Counted from the first letter of the stretch, positions 30,236 to 40,166 are shown. The stretch is 64,000 bases of DNA from Saccharomycopsis fibuligera x Saccharomycopsis cf. fibuligera (GCA_001936135.1 CP012809.1:1909501-1973500); one strand, 5' to 3'. Numbers and translations are program-made. Notes: generated by a model from the sequence alone, not told the origin.

Positions 30236-32105
30236 ATCTCGCATAGTCATAACAGAAGTAGTTTTGGAAATTATCTTACAAGCGTCAACAGTATGTTCTA
30301 AGCAAAATCAAAATATGCACCTATTGAACTAGGAAGAAAATGCTAATATGAAGAGATCTTTGCTCTAAAATTAAAACACTCAATTCAAACCAAATGTTAA
30401 TTTTACACTCGAACCTTGGCAAAACTATTATGCACAACCTTTTAGTGATTTTGTGCCAACTGGTCTTTCTACTATTTAGTCTGCGATGATGATACTTCTC
30501 ATTGAATTCAACCGCAGATTACAAGAAAAAAAGTTATAGCTTGACCCCAATGTTTTAAACCTGACAGCTTTCGTTTTCTTGTTACGATAGTGTTAGATCA
30601 TATCAACATAATTATCCTATACTCTAGCTTCACTGGGTCTAACTATGAGGTTGCTAGTTTATAAATTTCACAAATTACCACCATTGTTGGCACAAAAATA
30701 GTGACTTTGATTGGTGATGCCAGTGATTTTTCCGACTCAGTTTCTGTGTAGAGCTCGTAATAAGACGGTGCTGACGATCACTACAAACACATTGGAGATA
30801 AATAAATTTAGACCTAAATATATATTTGCGAGAGCTTAGAAGAAACAGAAGAGACTAGCAATACAAAAGGGCAACAAAATGGAGAGCCAGGCTGAAATGC
30901 AAAACACACATTAGCGTCCGCGTTAGCCTCCAGGTCACTATGTATATGGCAAGCACAATAATAGTACCGAAGAAGCACGAGACTCAAGGATATTTACAGT
31001 ACATGATGCATTAACGGAAGGAAAAAACGCGACCGGACTGGAAAATCGGGGGTCAGACGTTTGATGAATGATGGTATCACCATGTATCACAACGTATTAC
31101 AATGTATTACATTTGTTAAGAGCTCGGCAAATATTCATCTGTAACCGTCATTAGGGTTCAGTGTATTTAAAGAAGAAGAAGAAGAATTTTTTTTAGGTTA
31201 TATATATCTCTATACGAAATCTAAAAAGAAAGTACATCTTGATCTATAGCCATATCTACGAGTATAGTTGTTTAAAAATGAGGGAATTTTTTCTTGTGTA
31301 TTAAAATTTTCAGTTTCACTTTTTTTTATTATGGAGTATCGGTCGGAGTAACCCTTACGGAATTTTAAGCGGTAGATAATTTTATCGGAGGAGGAAAATT
31401 TTAAAAGACGGGAACTAAACCTCCACCAAAACCAAAACAGTACATCAAAAGTAGCAGTGCGCGAGAAAAAAAAAAAAAACCAAGAGATTTCCTCATTGGC
31501 ATATGTTTGGTGCCAAACAGAGACAGCCTCTTCAATTAGAAGAGCCATCACTGTATGAATTATACAAATTTCCAAGACAATCGGACAGCTCCAGTATGAC
31601 AAAATACCAGCGACGCACGATAAGCGTCGGCGCCCCACGCATCTCCGTGCTTGTCTCCAACACCGGGTATCCCATACTCCGGCCGCTTACAATCGCGACG
31701 TCATTGTCTGAGAAAGAGAATTGCAATTAAAGGAAAATCTTGTTTTTTTTGGCTGGGCGATTAAAGAGAAGCGGCCCCATGTGACCGCACTATTATCCTG
31801 CATGGCTTTAGTGATTGTATGCCGACGCTTCCGCAGCGCTTTGAAGCCGGGCTGGCTGCCGGGCAACCTCACGGCTCGGCTGCTCCGAGGAAAATACACA
31901 GTGCGGAAGAGGCACAAACGAAGAAAAACAAACACAAAACTGAGAAAAAACGAAAAGCAGAAAAAAACAAAAACAAAAAAATAAAAAATTCACGCAGCAG
32001 CGAGACGCATTCTCTGCTGCATCTTGCAGCGTGGGTTGTCCGGAAACAGCGCTGATTTGCCCAATTTGCACTGAAGCAAAAAACCGCTGGTGGCCGGCCA
32101 TTGGC

Positions 32106-32113
32106 TATATAAA
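32106..32113 (+). promoter_or_regulatory. TATA box of the PMP1-like gene
   Basis: TATATAAA, with an inverted CCAAT (ATTGG) at about 32099-32104 just before it, about 180 bp upstream of the ATG and followed by a C/T-rich leader. This is a strong-promoter arrangement. Confidence 0.65.
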
Positions 32114-32292
32114 CAATCCGCCCCCGTTGCTTTTCCTATCTTTTTTTCCAGTGCTCCCTCCTTTTTGCTTCTCTTTTTCTCCTCTTCTTCTCTTTTTCTT
32201 TTCTTTTCTCTTCTTGCTATCCATTATTCGGTGCCATTTTAGTTGTCCTTATATTTTGCTCCTTATAATAATCACATAATAACAATTTCGCA

Positions 32293-32568
32293 ATGTTGCC
32301 TCCAGGTGTTATCTTAGTTTTCTGCATCATCTTCGTTGTTGGTATGTTTATGTCCATTGAAGTATCTGTTGGAATAAACCTGTTATTTTTTACGAGTGAA
32401 AAATAACGTGGTTATTTTGACACTAGTTTTTTCTATTTATTTTTGCAACAATAATTGCAATCCATATTTTATTTTCAGTTTACTAACAAACTTTTAGCCG
32501 TCATTGTTTTCGCTATCCAAGTGGCCAAGACCATCAAGAGAAGAAGACAAGCTTTGCAAAACTTCTAA
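32293..32568 (+). CDS. PMP1: PMP1/PMP2-like H+-ATPase proteolipid, 39 aa (two exons)
   Basis: Exon 1 is 32293-32341, the intron 32342-32497 and exon 2 32498-32568. The spliced product starts MLPPGVILVFCIIFVVA, continues as a hydrophobic segment and ends TIKRRRQALQNF. S. cerevisiae Pmp1 (40 aa) also starts with LPGGVILVF, has one membrane segment and ends with a basic RQRGLQRF tail. Pmp1 and Pmp2 bind the plasma-membrane proton pump Pma1 and raise its activity. Each exon alone is too short to score as a gene, so automatic annotation may miss it. A TATA box and C/T-rich leader lie upstream. The match is short but covers both ends. Confidence 0.85.
32342..32497 (+). other. Intron of the PMP1-like gene, 156 nt
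   Basis: GTATGT donor at 32342-32347, TACTAAC branch at 32481-32487 and AG acceptor at 32496-32497. An earlier AG at 32476-32477 precedes the branch and is not used. Confidence 0.9.
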
Positions 32569-33800
32569 GTTTGTTGATACCATGCTTTGTCGTTTCGCAT
32601 TAGTTTCTGTTTAACTTTTTTCTCTTGTTTTAATCCCCAAGTGTTCATGTTCTTCACTTTTATGCTATTTTCTGAATATAGAAACATTTCAGATTGCTAA
32701 AGGTTCTAAAAGTTTGGTGAAGGTTTTGTCATTTTTAAAATACCATCTACAAATTTCCTCTGAGAAATTGACTTATAATAATAATGGCTGGCTTGCTTTT
32801 GTAAAGTGTTCAATATTTGCAAGGTGTTGTTTGCTTTAGCCGGTTAATGTTTTGTTTGCGTTTAGCTTTTCTCATTTATTTTTAATTTTCTTTTCATACA
32901 TTTTGAGTGTTAGTTTCTCTCTTTCTTGTTTTGCTGAAAGGAATTATTTTACTCTGTTGCTCAATAAAACAATGTTCTTTTAATAATAATTAATGCTATT
33001 GTCAATATTAAATTTTGTTTACTTTGTACTGTAGATATGTGGTTTAGTCCCGAAGAAGTTTGACATAAGTTGCCAAGGACATCGTATCTAAGATAAAACG
33101 GAGAAGCTACTTTTCTTGGGTAATGGGTTTATATCACAATAAAAAGAAGGTATCCATAGATACACAAACTACGACCAAATAGAGCAAAACAACAACAACA
33201 AAAGCTAAACAATAGACAAAATTGACATATTTGGTTACCACTAAGAGAAGGTTATCCCAGCTTAATCTGTCAGTATGGATGGAGTATCCTTTGTTTTCAT
33301 TTCAGATTATGCCAGCCGTAGCTAGTCGAGTAATTGTATTATTTAGCAGAATATCCATGGGAAACGAGCTTATAGCACCACGATATATCAATGGCTATTT
33401 TTTTTTCAGTTTATTTTTTTATATACAGTTCGGCCCGCGATCGATTTCACCGAGAAATGAAATTGAAAAAAAAAACAAAAAAACCGGATAGATAGGTCGG
33501 CCAGGCCAATCACAAGACAGTCGTTCCTGACCTGCGTTAGCCGCTGCCATATATGGCGCTGCAGTAAGTACTGCAGCTCCTAAAGAAAGCTTTGCATTTC
33601 TCCTATTTGGTGCAGTATACTAAACAAATTGGGAAACCGCGGGCTCTTGTAATGGTGCAAAACCGCCTCCTTTTTGAGCTTCAACTTCAGCTATACTCAC
33701 CAAGTAGCTCAGATTTTACTGATAGCAACAGCAATAGTACAATAATATCTTTCCATACAGCATTGCTTATTAACTCAAATGGATAGTATAATGATTCCTG
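32569..33800. other. Intergenic region between the PMP1-like gene and the RPT6 relic
   Basis: A/T-rich, 1.2 kb. Small frames at 33222-33491 and 33592-33786 have no conserved features. The first part is the PMP1-like 3' UTR. An N-terminal part of the RPT6 relic could begin here but I could not align it. Confidence 0.5.
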
Positions 33801-33819
33801 CTGCCACTTTTCAACGCGT

Positions 33820-34600
33820 TCACTCATGTCAGGTCGCTGAATAATGTGCTGAAACTCTTGCAATAATTAATTTTCCATGTAGGAGAAATGGCCAAAATGG
33901 TATAAACCAGTTATCAGGGCTTGTTAGAGTCTTCCCAGAAGGCAGTATTGTCGTCGAGATCGCCAGCGAAGTCAGTATAAAAAAGACTAAGCCAATGTTA
34001 CAAGTTTGTCTGAAATTTTTATGGGTTGCATAAGATCTTATAAAGTAAAGTCTATTGATTTCTTTGGTTATGGTAAAGAAAAAGCGCAGTATTCTACTCA
34101 TTGCACAAAGAGAAGTTAAAGAGAAGCAATAATTTAGTAGCATATTCTTTAAGGATCCAGTAGCCTATAAGAGCTACTATACACAGTCGTCCAAGGACAG
34201 GTAAAACCTTACTTGGTAGAGCAGTTGGGCACCATGTCAAATGTAAATGCACCAAAGTCAACGATTTGAAATTGGTATAAAAACACATTGATGGAATATC
34301 AAAGAATGGCTGAAGAATTGATTATATTAGCCAGAGATTATGCCTAATCAATTTTTTTTTTCATGAGTGAGTATGTCTCCATCGGTGCCATAAGTGAGGG
34401 CCTATGATGTTGATATGCCAAAGAGCTAAATCAACCACTGTGCTTTATTGGATAACGCTGGAAAAACATTCTTCAAGAATTTGAGCGTACCTTAACAAAG
34501 CTAAATTTAGCAGCTGATTTGGAGCACTCAATAAAAGTTAAATGAGGCGTGAAATCATAGTGAGATTTTTGTCTGAAGTAGAATCTATTACGTTACCCAT
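33820..34600 (+). pseudogene. RPT6: Relic of RPT6, 26S proteasome ATPase
   Basis: Reading the three plus frames in turn reproduces Rpt6 in order and near-normal spacing. At 33828-33899, VRSLNNVLKLLQ-stop-LIFHVGEMAKM matches the Rpt6 segment ELQLLQEPGSYVGEVIKVM. At 33923-34010, VRVFPEGSIVVEI matches VKVHPEGKYVVDV. At 34143-34295, SLRIQ-stop-P, then RTGKTLLGRAVGHHVKCK, matches SLGIAQP and GTGKTLLARAVAHHT.CK. At 34297-34386, RMAEELIILARDYA-stop-S and VSIG match RMVRELFVMAREHAPS and DSIG. HH after RAV is specific to Rpt6 among Rpt1-6. Stops lie at 33864, 34161, 34278 and 34345, and frame changes between about 33899 and 33923 and at 34296. Walker A is altered (SRPRTGKT) and Walker B lost. After about 34440 it fades; an ELNQP remnant lies at 34423. 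It cannot make protein. Confidence 0.88.
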
Positions 34601-34778
34601 ATGCAGCTTCCACGTAGTGTTCCTCCATATGCCTCTTGCAAGAAGGAATTGATTGCAATTCAATTGAGAAAAACCACTTAATTTCCTCACCAGCAGCGTA
34701 AGCCGCCACAATATTCCTGTAAAATTTGAATGAGTCTCTGTTGGCCATACCGAACAACTAACAATCTGCTTCAACAGC

Positions 34779-35405
34779 TTAGCTTTTCATCATTTGTTGC
34801 AATTGAAGCTTCGATACCTGGAATCGTGTCGTATCAATTTCTTCCTGCAACAAATCAATCTGTTCTTGTTCCTCTTTACTAACTCTATGCACCTCTTTTG
34901 GTTGTTTTTCCGCATCTTCCTCCTCCTTCTCTTCCTCCTTATCTTCTTTGTTACGCAATGATAGCAGTTCAGTGACAGCAATTTCTTTTTCCCGTAAGCT
35001 CACATGATTATACTTGACAAACTGCTCCAATCTATTCTGCAATAATTCCACAAAATTCATGTAATTTTCTTTTTCTTTTGCCTTTAACTCATTAAGCCTT
35101 TCCACTGTTTCTATCAGCGAAAGGATCCTGTTGTTTTTAATATTGTTATAGTCGTTGATTTGTTCATTAATGTAAGAGATCGGATATATACGGTATACTT
35201 TTTTGGTGTTGATTATCTTTGCAACTCTTTTGAGCTCATTTCCTGCAGAGTCGTTGCGGCTGTTGTTGGCTCTGTGGTTATGATGATATTGTTGGTCTGG
35301 ATAGAGAATGCGTTCAAGAGACCGCTCACTGTTAGATAGAGACTGGTTGCAACTGTTGAGAGATGCGACGCAGTCGCTGAGTACGTCCAAGTTGTCAGTT
35401 TCCAT
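34779..35405 (-). CDS. SPC19: DASH/Dam1 complex subunit SPC19-like
   Basis: 208 residues from ATG 35405. The N-terminal DVLSDCVASLNSCNQSLSNS and the middle TKKVYRIYPISYINEQ correspond to the Spc19 pattern (SV.SL...SV.SL, then TKRVFRLVPEYDV). Helical coiled-coil regions follow, with an acidic-basic KEDKEEEKEEEDAEK tract and a C-terminal coiled coil (IDLLQEEIDTTRFQVSKLQ). S. cerevisiae Spc19 is 165 aa, so this one is longer, mainly by a loop around residues 40-60 and the charged tract. The DASH complex forms rings on spindle microtubules and couples kinetochores to them. The match is by pattern, not by long identity. Confidence 0.75.
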   Translation of the reverse strand: METDNLDVLSDCVASLNSCNQSLSNSERSLERILYPDQQYHHNHRANNSRNDSAGNELKRVAKIINTKKVYRIYPISYINEQINDYNNIKNNRILSLIETVERLNELKAKEKENYMNFVELLQNRLEQFVKYNHVSLREKEIAVTELLSLRNKEDKEEEKEEEDAEKQPKEVHRVSKEEQEQIDLLQEEIDTTRFQVSKLQLQQMMKS

Positions 35406-35717
35406 TTCTTGCTCAGATTTGGTCTAACTTAGCTTAACACGACGATGTTAGAGGTTCTAAAAAGATAAAACTTATTTGTTGTTTTGATTTTATTTGTATT
35501 GTAAATAATGGTCATCGACCACAGAGCTCATAACCAACATAAACCTACGAAAACTGATGGACAAGGCGATACAAGTCTGTGTAGCAAAAACACTGCTGTT
35601 AGGAAATATACAAATGACTACAATAAGTTCTAAATTATGTTTAAAAGTTGATCAAAAACTGTGTGCAATTTCAAACTATATACCTTTGCGGTTTAAAGTA
35701 TGGCCCCTTGAGAGGAT
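35406..35717. other. Spacer of 312 bp between SPC19 and the METTL16-like gene
   Basis: Both genes run on the minus strand, so this is the 3' flank of the METTL16-like gene and the SPC19 promoter. It is A/T-rich with no clear motif. Confidence 0.6.
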
Positions 35718-37478
35718 TCATTTTGCGTTTTCGTCGATTTGTCGTTTGATAAAACCACAAAAACTTTCAAAAATCTTTTCTTTAGCCCCAAACTTCCAAA
35801 ACACTATAACTTCACCTCTCGGCTCATTATAAACCAATTGAAATACTGATCTATCATCTCGCTCATGGCAAGTATCTACGCTTGCATTGTTTGCGCTGCT
35901 TTTACTGTCTCCGCTTTTACTGTCTCCGCTTTCGCCTGTTTCAATTTTTCTTTTCTTTGCCGGCACTGTTTCAGTATCATCTTTCTCATTCAGCTCTTGC
36001 TTTGTCGATTTCTGTTGCTGTTGTGCCTGCTGTTGATGTTCAATTTTCTTCAATTTCCTTCTATATGCTCTTGACCATACATCGCCAGCAACTTCCAAAG
36101 TTATTATCTTTGTAGTAACGGTGCGCGACTCCGATACATACAAGCTAATCGCGCTGGCTTCCAATTTTATATAATGTAACTTATTTAACACATCTCTTTT
36201 AAGCAATTCGACAACATTGAAGCTAACTTTGTTTTTAACGTATTGCGAAACATCAATCTTGGAGGTTGTTAGAAGCCCATTTAGCCCTTTGTATTTGGCA
36301 CTATATTTGTGTCCTAAAAAATCTGGAAGATGATAGTGTTGCAAAGACCAAGCTATGATCCACCGCACAATTGGCTTGGTGGACTTTTGATAACTGTTTG
36401 GTAGCTCTGCGTTACCAAGATTTTTTTCGTTTCTATTGTTTGTGTTAGATTTATCACGATTAAGATTATTAATATCATTATTCTCTTCAATAATAATATT
36501 TTCTTGTATTTCTTCAACATAATTAGATTGAAGAAGGTCATTCGAGTCATCGTAGGAACTTGTGCTCCTATTGTTTTTTTGAAACGCAGGATTTATTTCA
36601 AATATACCATAATTGGTTATCCCCTTGGCTCTCAAATGTTCCACTATGGATCTCAATGAGGCGAACCTGCCAATCATACTAGTAAACCACTTGACTGGTT
36701 TTCCATTTGGAGCTAGCGCTAAACTTTCATCAATCTGTCTAGTTACAAACCCTACTTCACCTCCAGGATAAAAAAGCTCTGAATCTGATGCTACAAGCAT
36801 AGTATTCTTGATTTTTTGCAAATGACTAGTTGTTTGCTTTTCCGAATAATCGAAAAACGGCGGGTTGCTCATAGTGAACCATGTGGTAGGAGGCTGCTTT
36901 CCAGTATTGTCCTTTTTTTGCGTCGCGTAAATGGCTTTTTTAAACTTTTCAAAGTCAAGCATCAGACCCGTTGGGTCTGTGTTGAGAATTTCAATTCTAC
37001 TCTTCAAATTCTGGTTTAATTCAATGTTGTGCTTAGCAAGGTCAACAGAACTAGGGTCACATTCGGTGCCAATCATATACCAGTTTTGGTTTTTGGACGC
37101 ACCAAGCAACGCATATATGGCATTAGATCCAGTACCTATATCGACACCAATCACCGCTTGATCCTGTTGTTGATGGCCATTTTCTGCAGTAAAATGCAAT
37201 ACTCTTCGTATCCATTCAAGATATATATATCGATTAGGCACCCTTGGACAGAGATTTTTCGAAGATAGCTGAACCTCAATGCCATGATATTCTTTGAGAA
37301 TTGTGGTTGTCAAGTCCACTAACGCTTGGTGATTAGTAAAATTGTACTGTCCATTGCGGATGAAGTTTTTGTTGAGTTCAGGATAAGAGGATACTAGTTT
37401 TCGAAAATCATAATATAGTGCCCCGATGGGTTCGTTCCAAGAGATATTATTGTTGCTGTCGTTGTTGCGTTTGCTCAT
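35718..37478 (-). CDS. METTL16-family RNA m6A methyltransferase
   Basis: 586 residues from ATG 37478. It begins with the METTL16 N-terminal region (WNEPIGALYYDFRKLVSSYP, then NFTNHQALVDLTTTILKEYHG and CPRVPNRYIYLEWI). The SAM-binding loop is VIGVDIGTGSNAIYALLGA (about 108-126), then GTECDPSSVDLAKHNIE and the catalytic NPPF (about 203-206, SNPPFFDYSEK). The RQIDESLAL and GRFASL pieces also fit the family. Two Asn-rich/low-complexity inserts and a QQ/KS-rich tail enlarge it. Human METTL16 and S. pombe Mtl16 methylate the ACAGA box of U6 snRNA. To my knowledge S. cerevisiae lacks this gene. It is inferred to be nuclear; no localisation signal was identified. Confidence 0.88.
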   Translation of the reverse strand: MSKRNNDSNNNISWNEPIGALYYDFRKLVSSYPELNKNFIRNGQYNFTNHQALVDLTTTILKEYHGIEVQLSSKNLCPRVPNRYIYLEWIRRVLHFTAENGHQQQDQAVIGVDIGTGSNAIYALLGASKNQNWYMIGTECDPSSVDLAKHNIELNQNLKSRIEILNTDPTGLMLDFEKFKKAIYATQKKDNTGKQPPTTWFTMSNPPFFDYSEKQTTSHLQKIKNTMLVASDSELFYPGGEVGFVTRQIDESLALAPNGKPVKWFTSMIGRFASLRSIVEHLRAKGITNYGIFEINPAFQKNNRSTSSYDDSNDLLQSNYVEEIQENIIIEENNDINNLNRDKSNTNNRNEKNLGNAELPNSYQKSTKPIVRWIIAWSLQHYHLPDFLGHKYSAKYKGLNGLLTTSKIDVSQYVKNKVSFNVVELLKRDVLNKLHYIKLEASAISLYVSESRTVTTKIITLEVAGDVWSRAYRRKLKKIEHQQQAQQQQKSTKQELNEKDDTETVPAKKRKIETGESGDSKSGDSKSSANNASVDTCHERDDRSVFQLVYNEPRGEVIVFWKFGAKEKIFESFCGFIKRQIDENAK

Positions 37479-38392
37479 TTGTAGTGCCGTGTTTTGATTT
37501 GATGAAATGCAATTGGGGCGCTACTGTTGATGCATGTCAAGCCTGCCGCATTTTGTATTTTTTTTTTTCTTTTTTTTTTTTTATTTTATTTTCAGTTTTT
37601 CCCGAGAAGTTAAATACCAGCTGTACGGGTGGCAGAGATTGTTGTCATGGCTCTCTCAAGTCATTTTACATTAACCTAGAGAAGAGTTCTCCAAATAAAG
37701 CTAAATTCTCTGCCTTTCAATACTATGAAATTGACAAAATTTATGTTTCTTTTTTTGATTTTACTTTTCTGGGGTATTTATAATAATGGAAAGTAAATGA
37801 TGGAAAGCATATCTAAATAAAGAAAATTGTTGATTTATTCTTCGTAGGACTCTCAACAGATTTGAAAGATATGATCATATGAATTAAACGAGTCAAGATT
37901 GCAAAAAAAATCAATGAATTTTTCTTTCTGTCTTCTTTTTTACGTCAACGAAACGGATTGGGTCACAAACACAATAAAAAACTACAAAACCGTGAGCAGC
38001 TCACTTGAGCAACTTTATAATCTTAAGTGAGCTTCCTCTTAAGGTACAAGTCTCCTCTTAAAACGTAACTGTTGAGACTAGCGTAGATTGGTATTTATGC
38101 CAAGTTTTCCGCTTGATCTGAAAATTTGTTCAAGGTATGAGAGTGAATATCACTCATCAGTGCTTGTGAAAACGATTATATCACTTCAAAAACCATTTGT
38201 CGCGGCATTTACAGATGAAACGTAAGAATGTATATGTATTGGCAAAAGTAAACTAAGGCAAGAACGATGATAGAAAAAAAGGAAAATAAAACAATAATTA
38301 CAAAAAACGTAACCGCAGCAATGATAAATCAGCAAGTGAGTATGAACCAAATATTGAATCAATGATGATTCGTCTATAAGCCAAATAAACCA
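37479..38392. other. Intergenic region upstream of the METTL16-like gene
   Basis: It has T-rich runs at about 37560-37582, a Rap1-like site at 37622-37632 and AT-rich sequence. No gene was seen. Confidence 0.6.
37622..37632 (+). promoter_or_regulatory. Candidate Rap1-type site upstream of the METTL16-like gene
   Basis: TGTACGGGTGG, an exact copy of the site at 20676-20686, lies 144 bp upstream of the METTL16-like start codon. Confidence 0.4.
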
Positions 38393-39739
38393 TTATTTCT
38401 TAGCCTTTTTTTCGCGAGGTTTCACCGGCACCAATCTCTCTTTAACAAAGAATTCAAGTTTATGTGGTTTCATAAACTTTTCAAGCTCTTCGTTAGTAAC
38501 TTTAGCACGCTTCTCTTGGAAATCTTTCACAAATACTGTAAGCACATCAATACATTCTTTCTTCATTTCACCACTAAGCACCTCACCTTTTCTGTATCTT
38601 AAGGCAAGATCGTCCAAAAATTCAGTATCTGTTTTGAAAAAACTCAAATATTGGAATGCCACATCAACGTCTGGATTACCACCCAATTTACGATGTTCTT
38701 CCACGGTAGCCTTACCACCACTGAATGCGTATTTGTTGATTTTCTTTGTGACTTGCTTAGGGGTATCGGTCATGAAAATTGCACTAGTATCATCCGAGGC
38801 TGACATTTTAGTGGTAGAACCTTGTAAAGCTGGGAAAAATTTACTATGGAGCAACGATGGCTTACTATATTTGAGCTTGCCCGCTACATCACGGCACACT
38901 CTGAAATATGGATCTTGATCAATGGCACAAGGAATCAATGCTGGTGCTTTAGCTGGAAGTCCCAACACATCAGGGAATGAGGATGGAAATGCAGTAGCAA
39001 TTTGAATTGAGGCAAAATGAAGTTTACCAATACAATCGCTATCTTGGAACCCAAATACTGCTCTAGCGGTAGATGTGGTGATTTGTCTAGATGTCTTGAC
39101 AACATTTTCGTAAAAAGCGCCACCCATGTAATCAAGATCAGAGAAGATAAAGGTCTTTTTTGGATCAAATCCAAGAGAAATGATATCTCTAGCATTTTCT
39201 TTAGCAAAATTTTTCACTTCATCGATGGTCAACTTTGGTTTGAATAAGAATTTCTCATCATCGGTTAACTCAATAACTAAAGGAGCATCAAACACTTCTT
39301 GTAACCATTTAGTGAATAAAAATGGAACCATATGGCCCAAATGCAACACATTGGAAGGACCACGCCCAGTATATAAAAAGAATGGCTCACCATGTTCATA
39401 CAAATCCAAAATCTTGCCAAAATCTCTTTCTGAAAAGAAAATTCCCTTCTTGAGGAAATAATGTGGCTCTTGGCCAGTTACCTGCTTGAAACGATCCAAT
39501 GTTTCAGTGCTAATCGCACGAGTACCAAATTGCTCAATAAGCTTCTCGTAATCAATGCCTTGGGCTTCACCGTCGACCACAGCACCTTCTACTTCCCATG
39601 GCGTCACTTTCTGTGCGGCAGCAGCATTGGCTTCAGCTTTTTGCTGCTGCTGTTGTTGTTGTTCAGTGGTGCTGGCAGAGGCAGAGTTGGAGCCAATGTT
39701 AAGCTTTTCCACTTTTTGCGTCACTTCTTCAGCGCTCAT
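38393..39739 (-). CDS. WRS1: Cytosolic tryptophanyl-tRNA synthetase
   Basis: 448 residues from ATG 39739. This class I synthetase has a HIGH-type motif in NVLHLGHMVPFLFTKWLQ (about 130-137) and a KMSKS-type motif STTKMSASDD (about 304-311). Eukaryotic-type marks include EPHYFLKKGIFFSERDF, LIPCAIDQDPYFRVCRDVA and a C-terminal basic PREKKAKK tail. The Gln/Ala-rich N-terminal extension before VTPWEVEG is low complexity. The eukaryotic pattern makes it the cytosolic enzyme, not the mitochondrial one. It charges tRNA-Trp. No intron or disruption was seen. Confidence 0.97.
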   Translation of the reverse strand: MSAEEVTQKVEKLNIGSNSASASTTEQQQQQQQKAEANAAAAQKVTPWEVEGAVVDGEAQGIDYEKLIEQFGTRAISTETLDRFKQVTGQEPHYFLKKGIFFSERDFGKILDLYEHGEPFFLYTGRGPSNVLHLGHMVPFLFTKWLQEVFDAPLVIELTDDEKFLFKPKLTIDEVKNFAKENARDIISLGFDPKKTFIFSDLDYMGGAFYENVVKTSRQITTSTARAVFGFQDSDCIGKLHFASIQIATAFPSSFPDVLGLPAKAPALIPCAIDQDPYFRVCRDVAGKLKYSKPSLLHSKFFPALQGSTTKMSASDDTSAIFMTDTPKQVTKKINKYAFSGGKATVEEHRKLGGNPDVDVAFQYLSFFKTDTEFLDDLALRYRKGEVLSGEMKKECIDVLTVFVKDFQEKRAKVTNEELEKFMKPHKLEFFVKERLVPVKPREKKAKK

Positions 39740-40166
39740 TGTTATAGTATATTTGTATGCTTGAGTTGACTAAATGCTGGCTTTCCCACTTAATGACTTT
39801 TGATACCTGCAATGACTATGTTGAATTTTTTTTTTTTTTTTTTTTTTTCAGTTGAGCTGATCGCTGATAGTGAGATACTGAGAAAAAAAATATATCAAAA
39901 GTGTCATGTGACTATTCACCCTTACACTCTCATATGATGACACCCCCAGACACCGATTACAAAGGATTTGTCTTTATTTAACCACAATCTCCAGTCACTA
40001 ATGTACAAGGAATTGTCAAAATGATAAAATCTACAAAGAGATAGTTGCAAGGACAACCTATTAATCATAAAATACAAGTGATTTATATGATTTCAGTAAA
40101 GTAGAACATCAATTTGGATAGCAAATATATAGCAGCTTCAGTCACATCTAACAACCAGCAACCTGC
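39740..40166. other. Intergenic region between WRS1 and the thioesterase gene
   Basis: 427 bp, WRS1 promoter side, with a T22 run at about 39828. No gene was seen. Confidence 0.6.

Larger units (their letters stand above)
27634..32292. other. Gene-poor stretch of 4.7 kb, candidate centromere or relic-rich region
   Basis: No frame here has a recognised domain. The largest is 28837-29109 (90 codons from a GTG, or 84 from an ATG at 28858), which I do not recognise. The sequence is mostly A/T-rich. It contains a perfect 10-bp inverted repeat (30203-30235) and a motif shared with 55556-55576. From about 31560 to 32110 it becomes GC-richer, which is probably the promoter of the PMP1-like gene. Point centromere motifs of S. 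cerevisiae would not be expected in this clade. Confidence 0.5.

Noticed and set aside
30400-30440. CTCGAACC-type string suggesting a tRNA T-loop on the minus strand
   Set aside because: No matching acceptor, D-arm or A-box within the needed distance.
31503-31730. A 75-codon frame and a CGACGC/GCGTCG hairpin at about 31612-31630
   Set aside because: They lie in the GC-rich upstream region of the PMP1-like gene; I found no tRNA or known RNA fold and no conserved protein.
33829-34143. A 104-codon minus-strand frame with hydrophobic segments
   Set aside because: It is the antisense of the RPT6 relic, whose sense frames align with a known protein.
34538-34774. A 78-codon minus-strand frame downstream of SPC19
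   Set aside because: Its right half and flank lie next to the RPT6 relic on the opposite strand and it has no recognised motif.
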